DNA of 62,911 nt. Origin: Hyphomicrobiales bacterium (GTDB taxonomy: Bacteria > Pseudomonadota > Alphaproteobacteria > Rhizobiales > Rhizobiaceae). The notes under the pieces are model-generated. The model was not told the DNA's origin. It was given only the letters and a program-made list of their open reading frames with translations, and did no database searches. The translations under genes and the position numbers were made by a program. Positions 1-8,614 of the stretch are shown piece by piece. How positions within the stretch are numbered: the stretch's first letter is position 1; every line of letters begins with the position of its first letter. The DNA lies in assembly GCA_900472925.1 (NCBI GenBank), contig UCJU01000010.1, positions 18,142-81,052 of the forward strand, read 5' to 3'.

Positions 1-100
1 CCCACAGGTGGGGAGATCGAATCGTAGCGCCGTCTCGCCCATCTCTAAAGTTGCGGAACGGGCAAAACGCTCACGTCTTGCCGATCTCCCTCCTTGTGGG
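1..100. repeat. Imperfect inverted repeat at the window edge
   Basis: Bases 1-19 and 82-100 are imperfect reverse complements, matching at 16 of 19 positions (arms CCCACAGGTGGGGAGATCG and, on the other strand, CCCACAAGGAGGGAGATCG). The outer arm begins at base 1, so the element probably continues outside the window. The bases after the right arm (101-125, with a GCCCGGCAGGGC palindrome) resemble the intergenic palindromic repeats common in Rhizobiaceae. That family assignment is from memory and not checked. The element lies directly upstream of hisZ. Confidence 0.5.
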
Positions 101-156
101 GGAAATGCCCGGCAGGGCACAGGGGAATATCCCGTACTCCTCGCAGGAGATCGTCC

Positions 157-1278
157 ATGCCTCTGATCGATATGCCAGACTTTTCCGCAGAGCTTCTGGA
201 TGAATTCGCAGCCCGCAAAACGGCGCGCGTCAATACGCCCGTCATTCAGCCAGCCGAACCGTTTCTGGATATGGCGGGCGAAGACCTGCGTCGCCGGATT
301 TTCATGACGGAAAGCGAGACGGGCGCGAGCCTGTGTTTGCGCCCGGAATTTACCATTCCCGTTTGCCTGCGCCATATCGAAACCGCAACCGGCACGCCCA
401 AGCGCTATTCCTATCTGGGTGAAGTCTTCCGCCAGCGCCGGGATGGCTCGAGCGAGTTTTATCAGGCCGGTATCGAGGATTTGGGCGATACCGATATTGC
501 CAGTTCCGATGCCCGTGCCATCAGCGATGCGACGGGCATTTTGAAGCGGCTGCTGCCGGGGCGCAAGCTGACGGTGACGCTGGGTGACCAGCAGGTGTTC
601 GAGGCCGTCGTTGCCGCACTCGGCCTGCCGCTTGGCTGGCAGAAGCGGCTGGTGCAGGCCTTTGGCGACATCGCGCAACTGGAAGCGCTGCTGCAAAGCC
701 TCGTCAGCCCCAAACCGATGACGGGGCTGGATGCCCGCGTCGCTGGTCTGCTGGCGACGGGTGAGGAAAAGGTGCTGGTCGAGTATATCGATAACGTGAT
801 GCAGGACACCGGCTATTCCACCAATGCCAGCCGGGCGCCGCAGGAAATTGCCCGCCGTTTGCGCGAAAAGCTGGCGCTAGCCGCCACGCGCCTGCCGGAT
901 GAGAGCTTCGAGCTGCTGAAACAGTTTCTGTCCCTGCAAGCGCCTCTGTCACAGGCGTCGCAGACGCTGTCAGACTTTGCCGATAAGGCAAAGTTGAAAC
1001 TAGATGCTGCCCTCTCTGCGTTCGACGCGCGCGTCGCAGCACTCGCCAATGGTGGTCTCGATCTCGATGCCATCACCTATCGCGCCGCCTTCGGTCGTCC
1101 GCTGGATTATTACACCGGCCTCGTCTTTGAAATCGGCGTGGAAGGCGAGAATGCCGTTCTGGCCGGCGGTGGCCGGTTCGACCGGCTGATGACGCTACTC
1201 GGCGCGAAAGACAAAATCCCGGCAGTCGGTTTCTCGCTCTGGCTGGACCGCATCGAAGCCGCGAGGGCCAAACCATGA
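157..1278 (+). CDS. hisZ: ATP phosphoribosyltransferase regulatory subunit HisZ
   Basis: HisZ is a catalytically inactive relative of histidyl-tRNA synthetase. It joins the short-form HisG to make the active, histidine-regulated enzyme of the first step of histidine synthesis in the cytoplasm. The protein is 373 residues and keeps the class II synthetase fold signature, with a motif-2-like stretch around residues 82-110 ([11 protein letters not shown] and [11 protein letters not shown]) and a motif-3-like end ([13 protein letters not shown]). The ATG at 157 is preferred over an in-frame ATG at 94 because AGGAGA lies just upstream and the family starts here. It overlaps hisG by four bases (ATGA), so the two are probably translationally coupled. 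hisS, its frequent upstream neighbour, is not in the window. Confidence 0.93.
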   Translation: MPLIDMPDFSAELLDEFAARKTARVNTPVIQPAEPFLDMAGEDLRRRIFMTESETGASLCLRPEFTIPVCLRHIETATGTPKRYSYLGEVFRQRRDGSSEFYQAGIEDLGDTDIASSDARAISDATGILKRLLPGRKLTVTLGDQQVFEAVVAALGLPLGWQKRLVQAFGDIAQLEALLQSLVSPKPMTGLDARVAGLLATGEEKVLVEYIDNVMQDTGYSTNASRAPQEIARRLREKLALAATRLPDESFELLKQFLSLQAPLSQASQTLSDFADKAKLKLDAALSAFDARVAALANGGLDLDAITYRAAFGRPLDYYTGLVFEIGVEGENAVLAGGGRFDRLMTLLGAKDKIPAVGFSLWLDRIEAARAKP

Positions 1279-1970
1279 CCATCACCATTGCTCTGCCCTC
1301 CAAGGGCCGCATGAAGGAAGACGCGTCCGCCATTCTGGAGCGCGCAGGCCTGAAAGTTCTCGCCATCGGCAATGACCGCTCCTATCGCGGTCGCGTCGAA
1401 GGCCGCGACGATATCGAAATCGCCTATCTCTCGGCCTCCGAAATCGCCCGCGAACTCGGCAATGGCACGGTGGATTTCGGCGTGACGGGCGAAGACCTCG
1501 TGCGCGAGGATTTGAGCGATGTCGAAAATCGTGTCGAATTCTGCGCCCGCCTCGGCTTCGGTCATGCCGACGTCGTGGTGGCCGTACCGGAGATATGGCT
1601 GGATGTGGACAGCATGGCCGATCTCGGCGATGTCGCCTCCGAATTCCGCGCCCGCCATGGCCGCCGCCTTGCCATCGCGACCAAATACTGGCGGCTGACG
1701 CAGCAGTTCTTTTCCCGCCAGCACGGCATCCAGCTTTACCGCATCGTGGAAAGCCTCGGTGCCACCGAAGGTGCACCGGCCGCAGGGCAGGCGGATATCA
1801 TCGTCGATATCACCTCCACCGGCTCGACGCTCAAGGCAAACCACCTGAAAATCCTGACCGATGGCGTTATCCTGCGCTCGGAAGCCTGTTTCGTGCGGGC
1901 GCGCAAGCCGGAGCATGAGGGCGACGCGGTGGTCAGCGATATTGTTTCCCGGCTGAAGTCTGCCGTCTGA
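1275..1970 (+). CDS. hisG: ATP phosphoribosyltransferase, short form HisG
   Basis: HisG catalyses the committed step of histidine synthesis, joining ATP and PRPP to give phosphoribosyl-ATP. At 231 residues it is the short form, which lacks the C-terminal regulatory domain and needs HisZ; hisZ lies immediately upstream and overlaps by four bases. Visible features are GVTGEDLV (residues 69-76) and the PRPP-binding loop [12 protein letters not shown] (178-189). The ATG start is fixed by the ATGA overlap. A strong hairpin terminator follows the stop at 1994-2025, so the hisZ-hisG unit probably ends here. Nothing unusual is visible. Confidence 0.95.
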   Translation: MTITIALPSKGRMKEDASAILERAGLKVLAIGNDRSYRGRVEGRDDIEIAYLSASEIARELGNGTVDFGVTGEDLVREDLSDVENRVEFCARLGFGHADVVVAVPEIWLDVDSMADLGDVASEFRARHGRRLAIATKYWRLTQQFFSRQHGIQLYRIVESLGATEGAPAAGQADIIVDITSTGSTLKANHLKILTDGVILRSEACFVRARKPEHEGDAVVSDIVSRLKSAV

Positions 1971-1993
1971 GATTTTTGCAAATTCATACAACA

Positions 1994-2025
1994 AAAAGGC
2001 CGCCGGATCGCTCCAGCGGCCTTTT
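1994..2025. terminator. Bidirectional terminator between hisG and the DoxX gene
   Basis: An AAAAGGCCGC arm pairs with GCGGCCTTTT around a 12-base loop. There is a run of A before it and of T after it, so it can work in both directions. It lies between the convergent hisG and DoxX genes. Confidence 0.85.
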
Positions 2026-2044
2026 CTATGAACTGACGATCGAC

Positions 2045-2491
2045 TTAGGCCCGGGCGAGGCTCAGGCCACGGCGTGCGTCGAGCGAGTAGGCGCCAGCGC
2101 CGAACGCTGCGAGCAGGATGTAGGCACCGGCCAGCGTGATATTCTTCATCAGCATGATGCCGTTCAGCGTGTTGATCCAGCCGAGGGCCGCATCAGGCCA
2201 GCCAGGAACGGCAACCGTGCCGCTGTGGAAAACGAGGCCCGTAAACACGCAGAATACGGCGAGCGCCCAGGCTGCGATTTTGGTCTGGAAGCCGACGAGG
2301 AGGGCAAGACCGGTTACAAGCTCGAATGCGCCAGCGAGATAGGCAAGAGCGGTCGCGGCAGGAAGGCCAGCACCGGTGATCATGCCAGCCGTGCCAGCAG
2401 GATCGGTCAGCTTGCCGAAGCCGGACAGAATGAAGATGAAGGACAGAAGAATACGTGCGACGAGCACGAGTGCGTTCTGGGTGCTGGACAT
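2045..2491 (-). CDS. DoxX family membrane protein
   Basis: This is a 148-residue integral membrane protein of the DoxX family. It has about four hydrophobic helices and the family's typical first helix with conserved GFGKL (within ILSGFGKLTDPAG, residues about 22-34). DoxX proteins are small cytoplasmic membrane proteins linked to redox or thiosulfate-related functions in some organisms; no substrate can be inferred here. The ATG at 2491 has GGAGA upstream. The gene stands alone, convergent with hisG, and is separated from groEL by about 440 bases. The function is unknown. Confidence 0.85.
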   Translation of the reverse strand: MSSTQNALVLVARILLSFIFILSGFGKLTDPAGTAGMITGAGLPAATALAYLAGAFELVTGLALLVGFQTKIAAWALAVFCVFTGLVFHSGTVAVPGWPDAALGWINTLNGIMLMKNITLAGAYILLAAFGAGAYSLDARRGLSLARA

Positions 2492-2662
2492 TGGGCGTCT
2501 CCAATTGACGGGTTTATTTTAATCCCGCGATGAATTTCTGGAGACAGTTCTGCCGGATTTTGTGAATTGATGAAAGGTAAACGGATAGAGACATATCGTC
2601 TTCAAAGAGTGAACAATGAGCGCGCCCTGCATAAATGTCGAGGAGGCTGCCCCACCCACCAG

Positions 2663-2748
2663 CGTCATGCTCGGGCTTGTCCCGAGCATCTGCTACGTTT
2701 CATTCGCAGAAGCGTGATGAGATCCTAGGGACAAGCCCTAGGATGACG
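2663..2748. repeat. RIME-like intergenic element, copy 1
   Basis: Two hairpins lie head to tail. The first has arms ATGCTCGGG/CCCGAGCAT, and the second has ATCCTAGGG/CCCTAGGAT. The element is bounded by CGTCATG on the left and ATGACG on the right. The layout and outer ends match the copy at 12343-12425. This is the form of the rhizobial intergenic mosaic elements (RIME1), assigned from memory. The arm sequences differ between the two hairpins, but each hairpin keeps its own pairing. Confidence 0.75.
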
Positions 2749-2880
2749 TCGCGTGGACCGCTATCCAGTTTTGCACAAGAGCACTGGCAAGTGACCGGTA
2801 GTCAACCTGCGCAACAGTGGAGCAGGCTATACGTCAATGACGGGCACCGAAACAACCGACCACCACCAACTCCATAAACA

Positions 2881-2910
2881 AAAAAGGCGGCCCGCGAGGA
2901 CCGCCTTTCC
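2881..2910 (-). terminator. Terminator of the groESL operon
   Basis: Read on the minus strand, AAAGGCGG pairs with CCGCCTTT around a short loop (TCCTCGCGGG region), and a run of T follows. It begins about 20 bases beyond the groEL stop codon. Confidence 0.85.
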
Positions 2911-2932
2911 GTATTCCAGAAGGTAAGACTTC

Positions 2933-4585
<1,653 letters not shown>

Positions 4586-4633
4586 TCATTGCCCATTGGT
4601 TGTCATATAAGGATGGAGAAAAACCGGCCTAAA

Positions 4634-4930
4634 TCAGCCGATAACGCCCATGATGTCGGATTCCTTCATGATCAGAAGGTCTTCGCCGTCGAGCTTGACT
4701 TCTGTGCCGGACCACTTGCCGAACAGAACGCGGTCGCCAGCCTTCACATCAAGAGGAACGAGCTTGCCGCTATCGTCGCGAGCGCCGGTGCCAACAGCGA
4801 CGATTTCGCCTTCCTGCGGCTTTTCCTTGGCGGTATCAGGAATGATGATGCCGCCCTTGGTCTTTGCTTCAGACTCAACGCGACGAACAACGACGCGGTC
4901 ATGCAGCGGACGGAAAGTAGTGCTTGTCAT
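4634..4930 (-). CDS. groES: Co-chaperonin GroES (Hsp10)
   Basis: GroES is the seven-subunit lid of the GroEL chamber. The 98-residue protein begins [17 protein letters not shown] and holds the mobile-loop region ([19 protein letters not shown], about residues 18-36), both diagnostic of the family. GAGGGA lies upstream of the ATG. It is the first gene of the groES-groEL operon. Upstream sequence shows a heat-shock-type promoter (5027-5056) and a CIRCE inverted repeat (4992-5018), so both an RpoH sigma factor and the HrcA repressor are likely regulators. Confidence 0.98.
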   Translation of the reverse strand: MTSTTFRPLHDRVVVRRVESEAKTKGGIIIPDTAKEKPQEGEIVAVGTGARDDSGKLVPLDVKAGDRVLFGKWSGTEVKLDGEDLLIMKESDIMGVIG

Positions 4931-4991
4931 TGTCTAATCCCTCGATCAAATGACCTGAACGAACCTCACAAAAAGGTCCGAGTGATGATTG

Positions 4992-5018
4992 TTAGCACTC
5001 TCTAGTGTGGAGTGCCAG
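4992..5018 (-). promoter_or_regulatory. CIRCE operator (HrcA site) of groESL
   Basis: TTAGCACTC, nine bases, then GAGTGCCAG matches the CIRCE consensus TTAGCACTC-N9-GAGTGCTAA at all but two positions of the right arm. It lies about 60 bases upstream of the groES start and just downstream of the predicted -10 element, where HrcA binding would block transcription. Confidence 0.9.
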
Positions 5019-5026
5019 CGAGACGG

Positions 5027-5056
5027 AGATAAGCAGGCTATGAGGCTGAGTCAAGG
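5027..5056 (-). promoter_or_regulatory. Heat-shock (RpoH-type) promoter of groESL
   Basis: On the minus strand CTTG (5055-5052), an 18-base spacer and CTTATCT (5033-5027) fit the alphaproteobacterial RpoH pattern CTTG-N17/18-CYTAT-T. The sequence could also serve the vegetative sigma factor. The CIRCE operator starts nine bases downstream. Confidence 0.7.
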
Positions 5057-5101
5057 ATACGCTGTCGGAAAAATTTCATGTAAAATGGTTACTACCACCG
5101 C

Positions 5102-6430
5102 ATGACAGAATTTTTACGCGATGACATTTCACGTCCCCATCCTTCCTTTCTGGAGCTGACAGCAGTCTTCGCCCGCATCGGCTTGCTGAGTTTCGGCGGT
5201 CCGGCGGGGCAGATCGGGCTGATGCACCGTGTGCTCGTGGATGAGAAGGGGTGGCTGAGCGAAGAGCGATTTTTGCATGCGCTGAATTACTGCATGTTGC
5301 TTCCGGGACCGGAAGCACAGCAACTGGCAACCTATTCGGGCTGGTTGTTGCATGGCAGGCGCGGCGGTATCGTTGCGGGTACGCTGTTCATCCTGCCAGG
5401 CTTTCTGGTTATCGTCGCACTGGCGTCGGCCTATGCGCTTTATCAGGATACGCAATGGTTGCCAGCGCTTCTGTCCGGCCTGAAAGCCGGTGTGCTGGCC
5501 ATCGTCATGGAGGCATTGCTGCGGATTGCCAAAAGGGCTTTGACCAGCGGGTCGCTGATCGCCATCGCGGCTGCGGCCTTTGTCGCCTTGTTTTTCTTCG
5601 GCCTACCCTTTCCGCTGGTCATTCTTGCCGCCGGGCTTCTCGGCTTTGCCAGGGCAAGGGGAGACGCGTTGCCGCCACTAGAGGAAAGCGCCGGGGTCAC
5701 TGTGTCACCCTCCTGGAAAAGGCTGGTTCGAGGCCTGTTGGTCGGTGTCGTCATCTGGCAATTGCCTTTGCTGCTTTTGTGGGTGATGACGGGACCTGGC
5801 ACGCTGATCGATTTGCACATATTCTTTTCCAAGATGGCCGTGGTGACCTTCGGCGGCGCCTATGCGGTGCTGGCCTATGTCGCGCAGGTGGCGGTCGATA
5901 CGCATGGCTGGATGATGCCGGGTGAGATGCTGGATGGGCTGGCGTTGGCGGAAGCGACACCCGGTCCGCTGGTGCTGGTCCTGTCCTATATCGGGTTCCT
6001 TGCGGCCTTCCGCCATCCCGGAATGTTCGACCCCATGACAGCAGGCATTTTGGGTGCCAGCGTTGCGGCATGGGCAACCTTCGTGCCGAGCTTCATGTTT
6101 ATTTTTGCAGGCGCGCCCTATATGGAAAAACTGCGCCACAACCGCATTCTGTCGGCGGCACTTTCCGCGATCACTGCGGCGGTTGTCGGGGTCATTCTCA
6201 ATCTGTCCGTCTGGTTTGGTCTGCATGTGCTGTTTGGCGAGGTCGAGCGCATTTCGCTTTTGCCCGCAGCCAATCTGCATATATCGTGGCCGGTCTGGCA
6301 GACACTCGACCCGTTTTCGCTGTGCCTGTTCATCGTCTCTGCCATCATGCTATTTCGGTTGAAACTGGGCATGCTCCCGGTTTTGGGGCTGTGCATCGCG
6401 GCAGGTTTCGTGAGGCTCTGGTTGACATAA
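5102..6430 (+). CDS. chrA: Chromate transporter ChrA, two-domain form
   Basis: ChrA proteins are membrane transporters of the CHR family that export chromate. At 442 residues this is the long, duplicated form. The first half carries FGGPAGQ (about residues 31-37) and LLPGPEAQQLA (about 66-76). The second half repeats the theme with FGGAYAVL and EATPGPLVL. About ten to twelve hydrophobic helices are present. The ATG at 5102 has no convincing Shine-Dalgarno sequence, so the true start is uncertain. It is divergent from groES, and the start lies only 46 bases from the groES -35 element. Chromate itself as substrate is inferred from the family. Confidence 0.9.
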   Translation: MTEFLRDDISRPHPSFLELTAVFARIGLLSFGGPAGQIGLMHRVLVDEKGWLSEERFLHALNYCMLLPGPEAQQLATYSGWLLHGRRGGIVAGTLFILPGFLVIVALASAYALYQDTQWLPALLSGLKAGVLAIVMEALLRIAKRALTSGSLIAIAAAAFVALFFFGLPFPLVILAAGLLGFARARGDALPPLEESAGVTVSPSWKRLVRGLLVGVVIWQLPLLLLWVMTGPGTLIDLHIFFSKMAVVTFGGAYAVLAYVAQVAVDTHGWMMPGEMLDGLALAEATPGPLVLVLSYIGFLAAFRHPGMFDPMTAGILGASVAAWATFVPSFMFIFAGAPYMEKLRHNRILSAALSAITAAVVGVILNLSVWFGLHVLFGEVERISLLPAANLHISWPVWQTLDPFSLCLFIVSAIMLFRLKLGMLPVLGLCIAAGFVRLWLT

Positions 6431-6519
6431 GCGGTGTGGAGCGCTGCTTTTTGCTTGCCATCGCCATCCCGCTTTGCGATGTCACAGCGTGAATTCACGG
6501 AACGCTTGGAATCTTTTAC

Positions 6520-7368
6520 ATGGCCCACCGCATTGCCACGCTTGGCGACATCACTGCCCAGTTCGACGTTATTCTGTCTGATGTGTGGGGCGTGTTGCAC
6601 AATGGTGTTTCCGTTTTTCCGGATGCGGCGATCGCGCTGGAGGCGGCGCGCAAGGCGGGCAAGACCGTGGTGCTGATCACCAATTCGCCGCGCCCGGCCC
6701 CCGGCGTCATCGCGCAACTGCGGGCTTTCGGCGTGCCCGATAGCGCCTATGACCGTATCATCACATCCGGCGATGTGACGCGTGGTCTGATAGCGGAAGG
6801 GCCGAAGAAGGTATTCCTGCTTGGTCCGGAGCGCGATCTCCCATTGCTGGAAGGCCTGGATGTCGAGATAACCGCAGAAGCAGAGGCGACGGCAGTTGTC
6901 TGCACCGGCTTTTTCGATGACGAAACGGAAACGCCGGAAGATTATACCGATATGCTCAAGGGCTTCATTGCCCGTTCGGTGCCGATGATTTGCGCCAACC
7001 CGGATCTGGTGGTGGAAAGAGGCGAGCGCATCATCCCCTGCGCCGGTGCCATGGCTGCCTATTACGAGCAGCTTGGCGGTGAGGTACGGATCGCAGGCAA
7101 GCCGCATTCACCGATTTATGAAGCCTGCCTTGCTGCCGCCAAAGAGGTCCGTGGCGCGTTTTCCAAGGATCGTGTGCTGGCGATCGGTGACGGTATGCCC
7201 ACAGACGTGAAGGGTGCCATCAATGCCGGGCTGCAGCTTCTTTATGTCAGTGGCGGCATTCATGCGGCCGAGTACACGCTGAACGGAGAGACTGACGAAT
7301 CGTTGATGAATGCCTATCTGAAAAGCCAGAACGCCGCCCCCGGCTGGTGGATGCCGCGTTTGGCTTGA
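6520..7368 (+). CDS. HAD-IIA family hydrolase (TIGR01459 type)
   Basis: This is a 282-residue cytoplasmic phosphatase of the haloacid dehalogenase superfamily, subclass IIA (NagD/p-nitrophenyl phosphatase-like). Motif I is SDVWGVLHNG (about residues 20-29) with the nucleophile Asp21; the usual second Asp of the DxD pair is replaced by Trp-Gly here, as in this subfamily. Motif II is LITNSPRP and the C-terminal acidic motif is IGDGMPTDVKGA (about 223-234). The family is common in alphaproteobacteria next to ribF, as here (15 bases to the ribF start). The substrate is unknown. Confidence 0.85.
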   Translation: MAHRIATLGDITAQFDVILSDVWGVLHNGVSVFPDAAIALEAARKAGKTVVLITNSPRPAPGVIAQLRAFGVPDSAYDRIITSGDVTRGLIAEGPKKVFLLGPERDLPLLEGLDVEITAEAEATAVVCTGFFDDETETPEDYTDMLKGFIARSVPMICANPDLVVERGERIIPCAGAMAAYYEQLGGEVRIAGKPHSPIYEACLAAAKEVRGAFSKDRVLAIGDGMPTDVKGAINAGLQLLYVSGGIHAAEYTLNGETDESLMNAYLKSQNAAPGWWMPRLA

Positions 7369-7382
7369 GAGCAGAGTTTGCC

Positions 7383-8363
7383 ATGACCGTTTTTCATCGA
7401 AACGAGCAGAAAGAACCGCTGCCGCACAACCTCAAGGGCGGCGTTGTCGCCATCGGTAATTTCGATGGCGTGCATCGCGGCCACCGCGCTGTGCTGGATC
7501 GTGCGCTGGAACTGGCGCGGGCTCGTGACATCCCGGTATTGGCCCTGACATTCGAGCCGCATCCCAGAACAGTGTTTCGCCCAGAGACGCCGGTGTTCCG
7601 TCTCACGCCAGCCCCGGTCAAGGCACGGCTGCTCGCCGCCGAAGGGTTTCAATCCGTCATCGAATACCCGTTCGACCGCGATTTTGCTCAGCGCTCGGCG
7701 GAGGATTTCGTCAAATCCGTACTGGTCGACTGGCTGGGCGCGAGCGCTGTCGTCACAGGCTTTGATTTTCATTTCGGCAAGGGCAGGGAAGGTGGTCCGG
7801 CGTTCTTGATGGAGGCCGGTCGTCGCCATGGCTTCGATGTGGCCTTGGTGGATGCGTTCAGAGATGAAGGCGCCGAGGTGGTGTCGTCGAGCCGCATCAG
7901 GGAATTGCTGTCACAGGGCGATGTTGGGGGCGCTGCCGGTTTGCTGGGGTATCGCTACACTGTAGAAGCAGAAGTGATCGGCGGCCAGCAGCTCGGTCGC
8001 ACCTTGGGCTATCCAACCGCCAACATGGCCCTGCCGCCGGAAACCGAACTGAAGCCGGGTATTTACGCGGTGCGGTTCCGCCGGATGGATGGCAGACTGT
8101 ATGACGGCGTCGCCAGCTTCGGCTATCGCCCGACTGTGACAGATGATGGCGCAGCCCTTCTGGAAACCTATGTTTTTGATTTCTCCGGCGATCTCTATGG
8201 AGAGCTGTGCTCCGTCTCCTTCTTCGGCCACCTGCGCGACGAACTGAAGTTTGACGGGCTGGAAGCACTGGTTACGCAGATCAAACGCGACGAGGAAGAG
8301 GCGAGGGCGCTGCTTGTGGGCGTCAAGCCGTTGGGCGAACTGGATGCGTTGATTGCTTTTTGA
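7383..8363 (+). CDS. ribF: Bifunctional riboflavin kinase / FAD synthetase
   Basis: RibF phosphorylates riboflavin to FMN and adenylates FMN to FAD. The 326-residue protein has an N-terminal nucleotidyltransferase domain with GNFDGVHRGH (residues 25-34) and SSSRIRELL, then a C-terminal flavokinase domain with LGYPTANM and PGIYAVRF. The ATG at 7383 is preferred over one at 7347, which would overlap the preceding gene and add residues not typical of the family. It probably forms an operon with the upstream HAD hydrolase. No FMN riboswitch is visible. Confidence 0.95.
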   Translation: MTVFHRNEQKEPLPHNLKGGVVAIGNFDGVHRGHRAVLDRALELARARDIPVLALTFEPHPRTVFRPETPVFRLTPAPVKARLLAAEGFQSVIEYPFDRDFAQRSAEDFVKSVLVDWLGASAVVTGFDFHFGKGREGGPAFLMEAGRRHGFDVALVDAFRDEGAEVVSSSRIRELLSQGDVGGAAGLLGYRYTVEAEVIGGQQLGRTLGYPTANMALPPETELKPGIYAVRFRRMDGRLYDGVASFGYRPTVTDDGAALLETYVFDFSGDLYGELCSVSFFGHLRDELKFDGLEALVTQIKRDEEEARALLVGVKPLGELDALIAF

Positions 8364-8614
8364 AACCGATAGCACTCGCCCGGCATCTATTCCCTTTTCA
8401 AATGCCCGAAAAACGCATAAACAAACGCCATGTACCAATTTCGGTTGACGTTCATATCCCGAATTATTGGCCCGGCCTTTCGCGCGCAGTAAGCAGCCGA
8501 AAGGTCCGGGATTTCGGCGCTTGCCTCGAGCGCCTTCCGCTTTAGCCCTCTTGCACTCAAGACGGCGTGACCCTGAGATTTTTCTCATTCGGGGCGCCGC
8601 ATAACGGTATGATC

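Larger units (their letters stand above)
2492..2932. other. Intergenic interval with a RIME-like repeat and the groEL terminator
   Basis: No credible gene is seen in this 441-base gap. It holds the DoxX promoter region, a two-palindrome intergenic element at 2663-2748 and the groEL terminator at 2881-2910. An 80-codon open frame on the plus strand at 2635-2877 runs straight through the repeat and is rejected as a gene. Confidence 0.7.

Noticed and set aside
2635..2877. 80-codon open frame on the plus strand
   Set aside because: It runs through the RIME-like repeat, has no Shine-Dalgarno sequence and no family resemblance; its openness follows from the repeat.
8364..8614. T-box or other leader upstream of ileS
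   Set aside because: No specifier-type stem or terminator hairpin could be traced; T-boxes are also not expected in this group.
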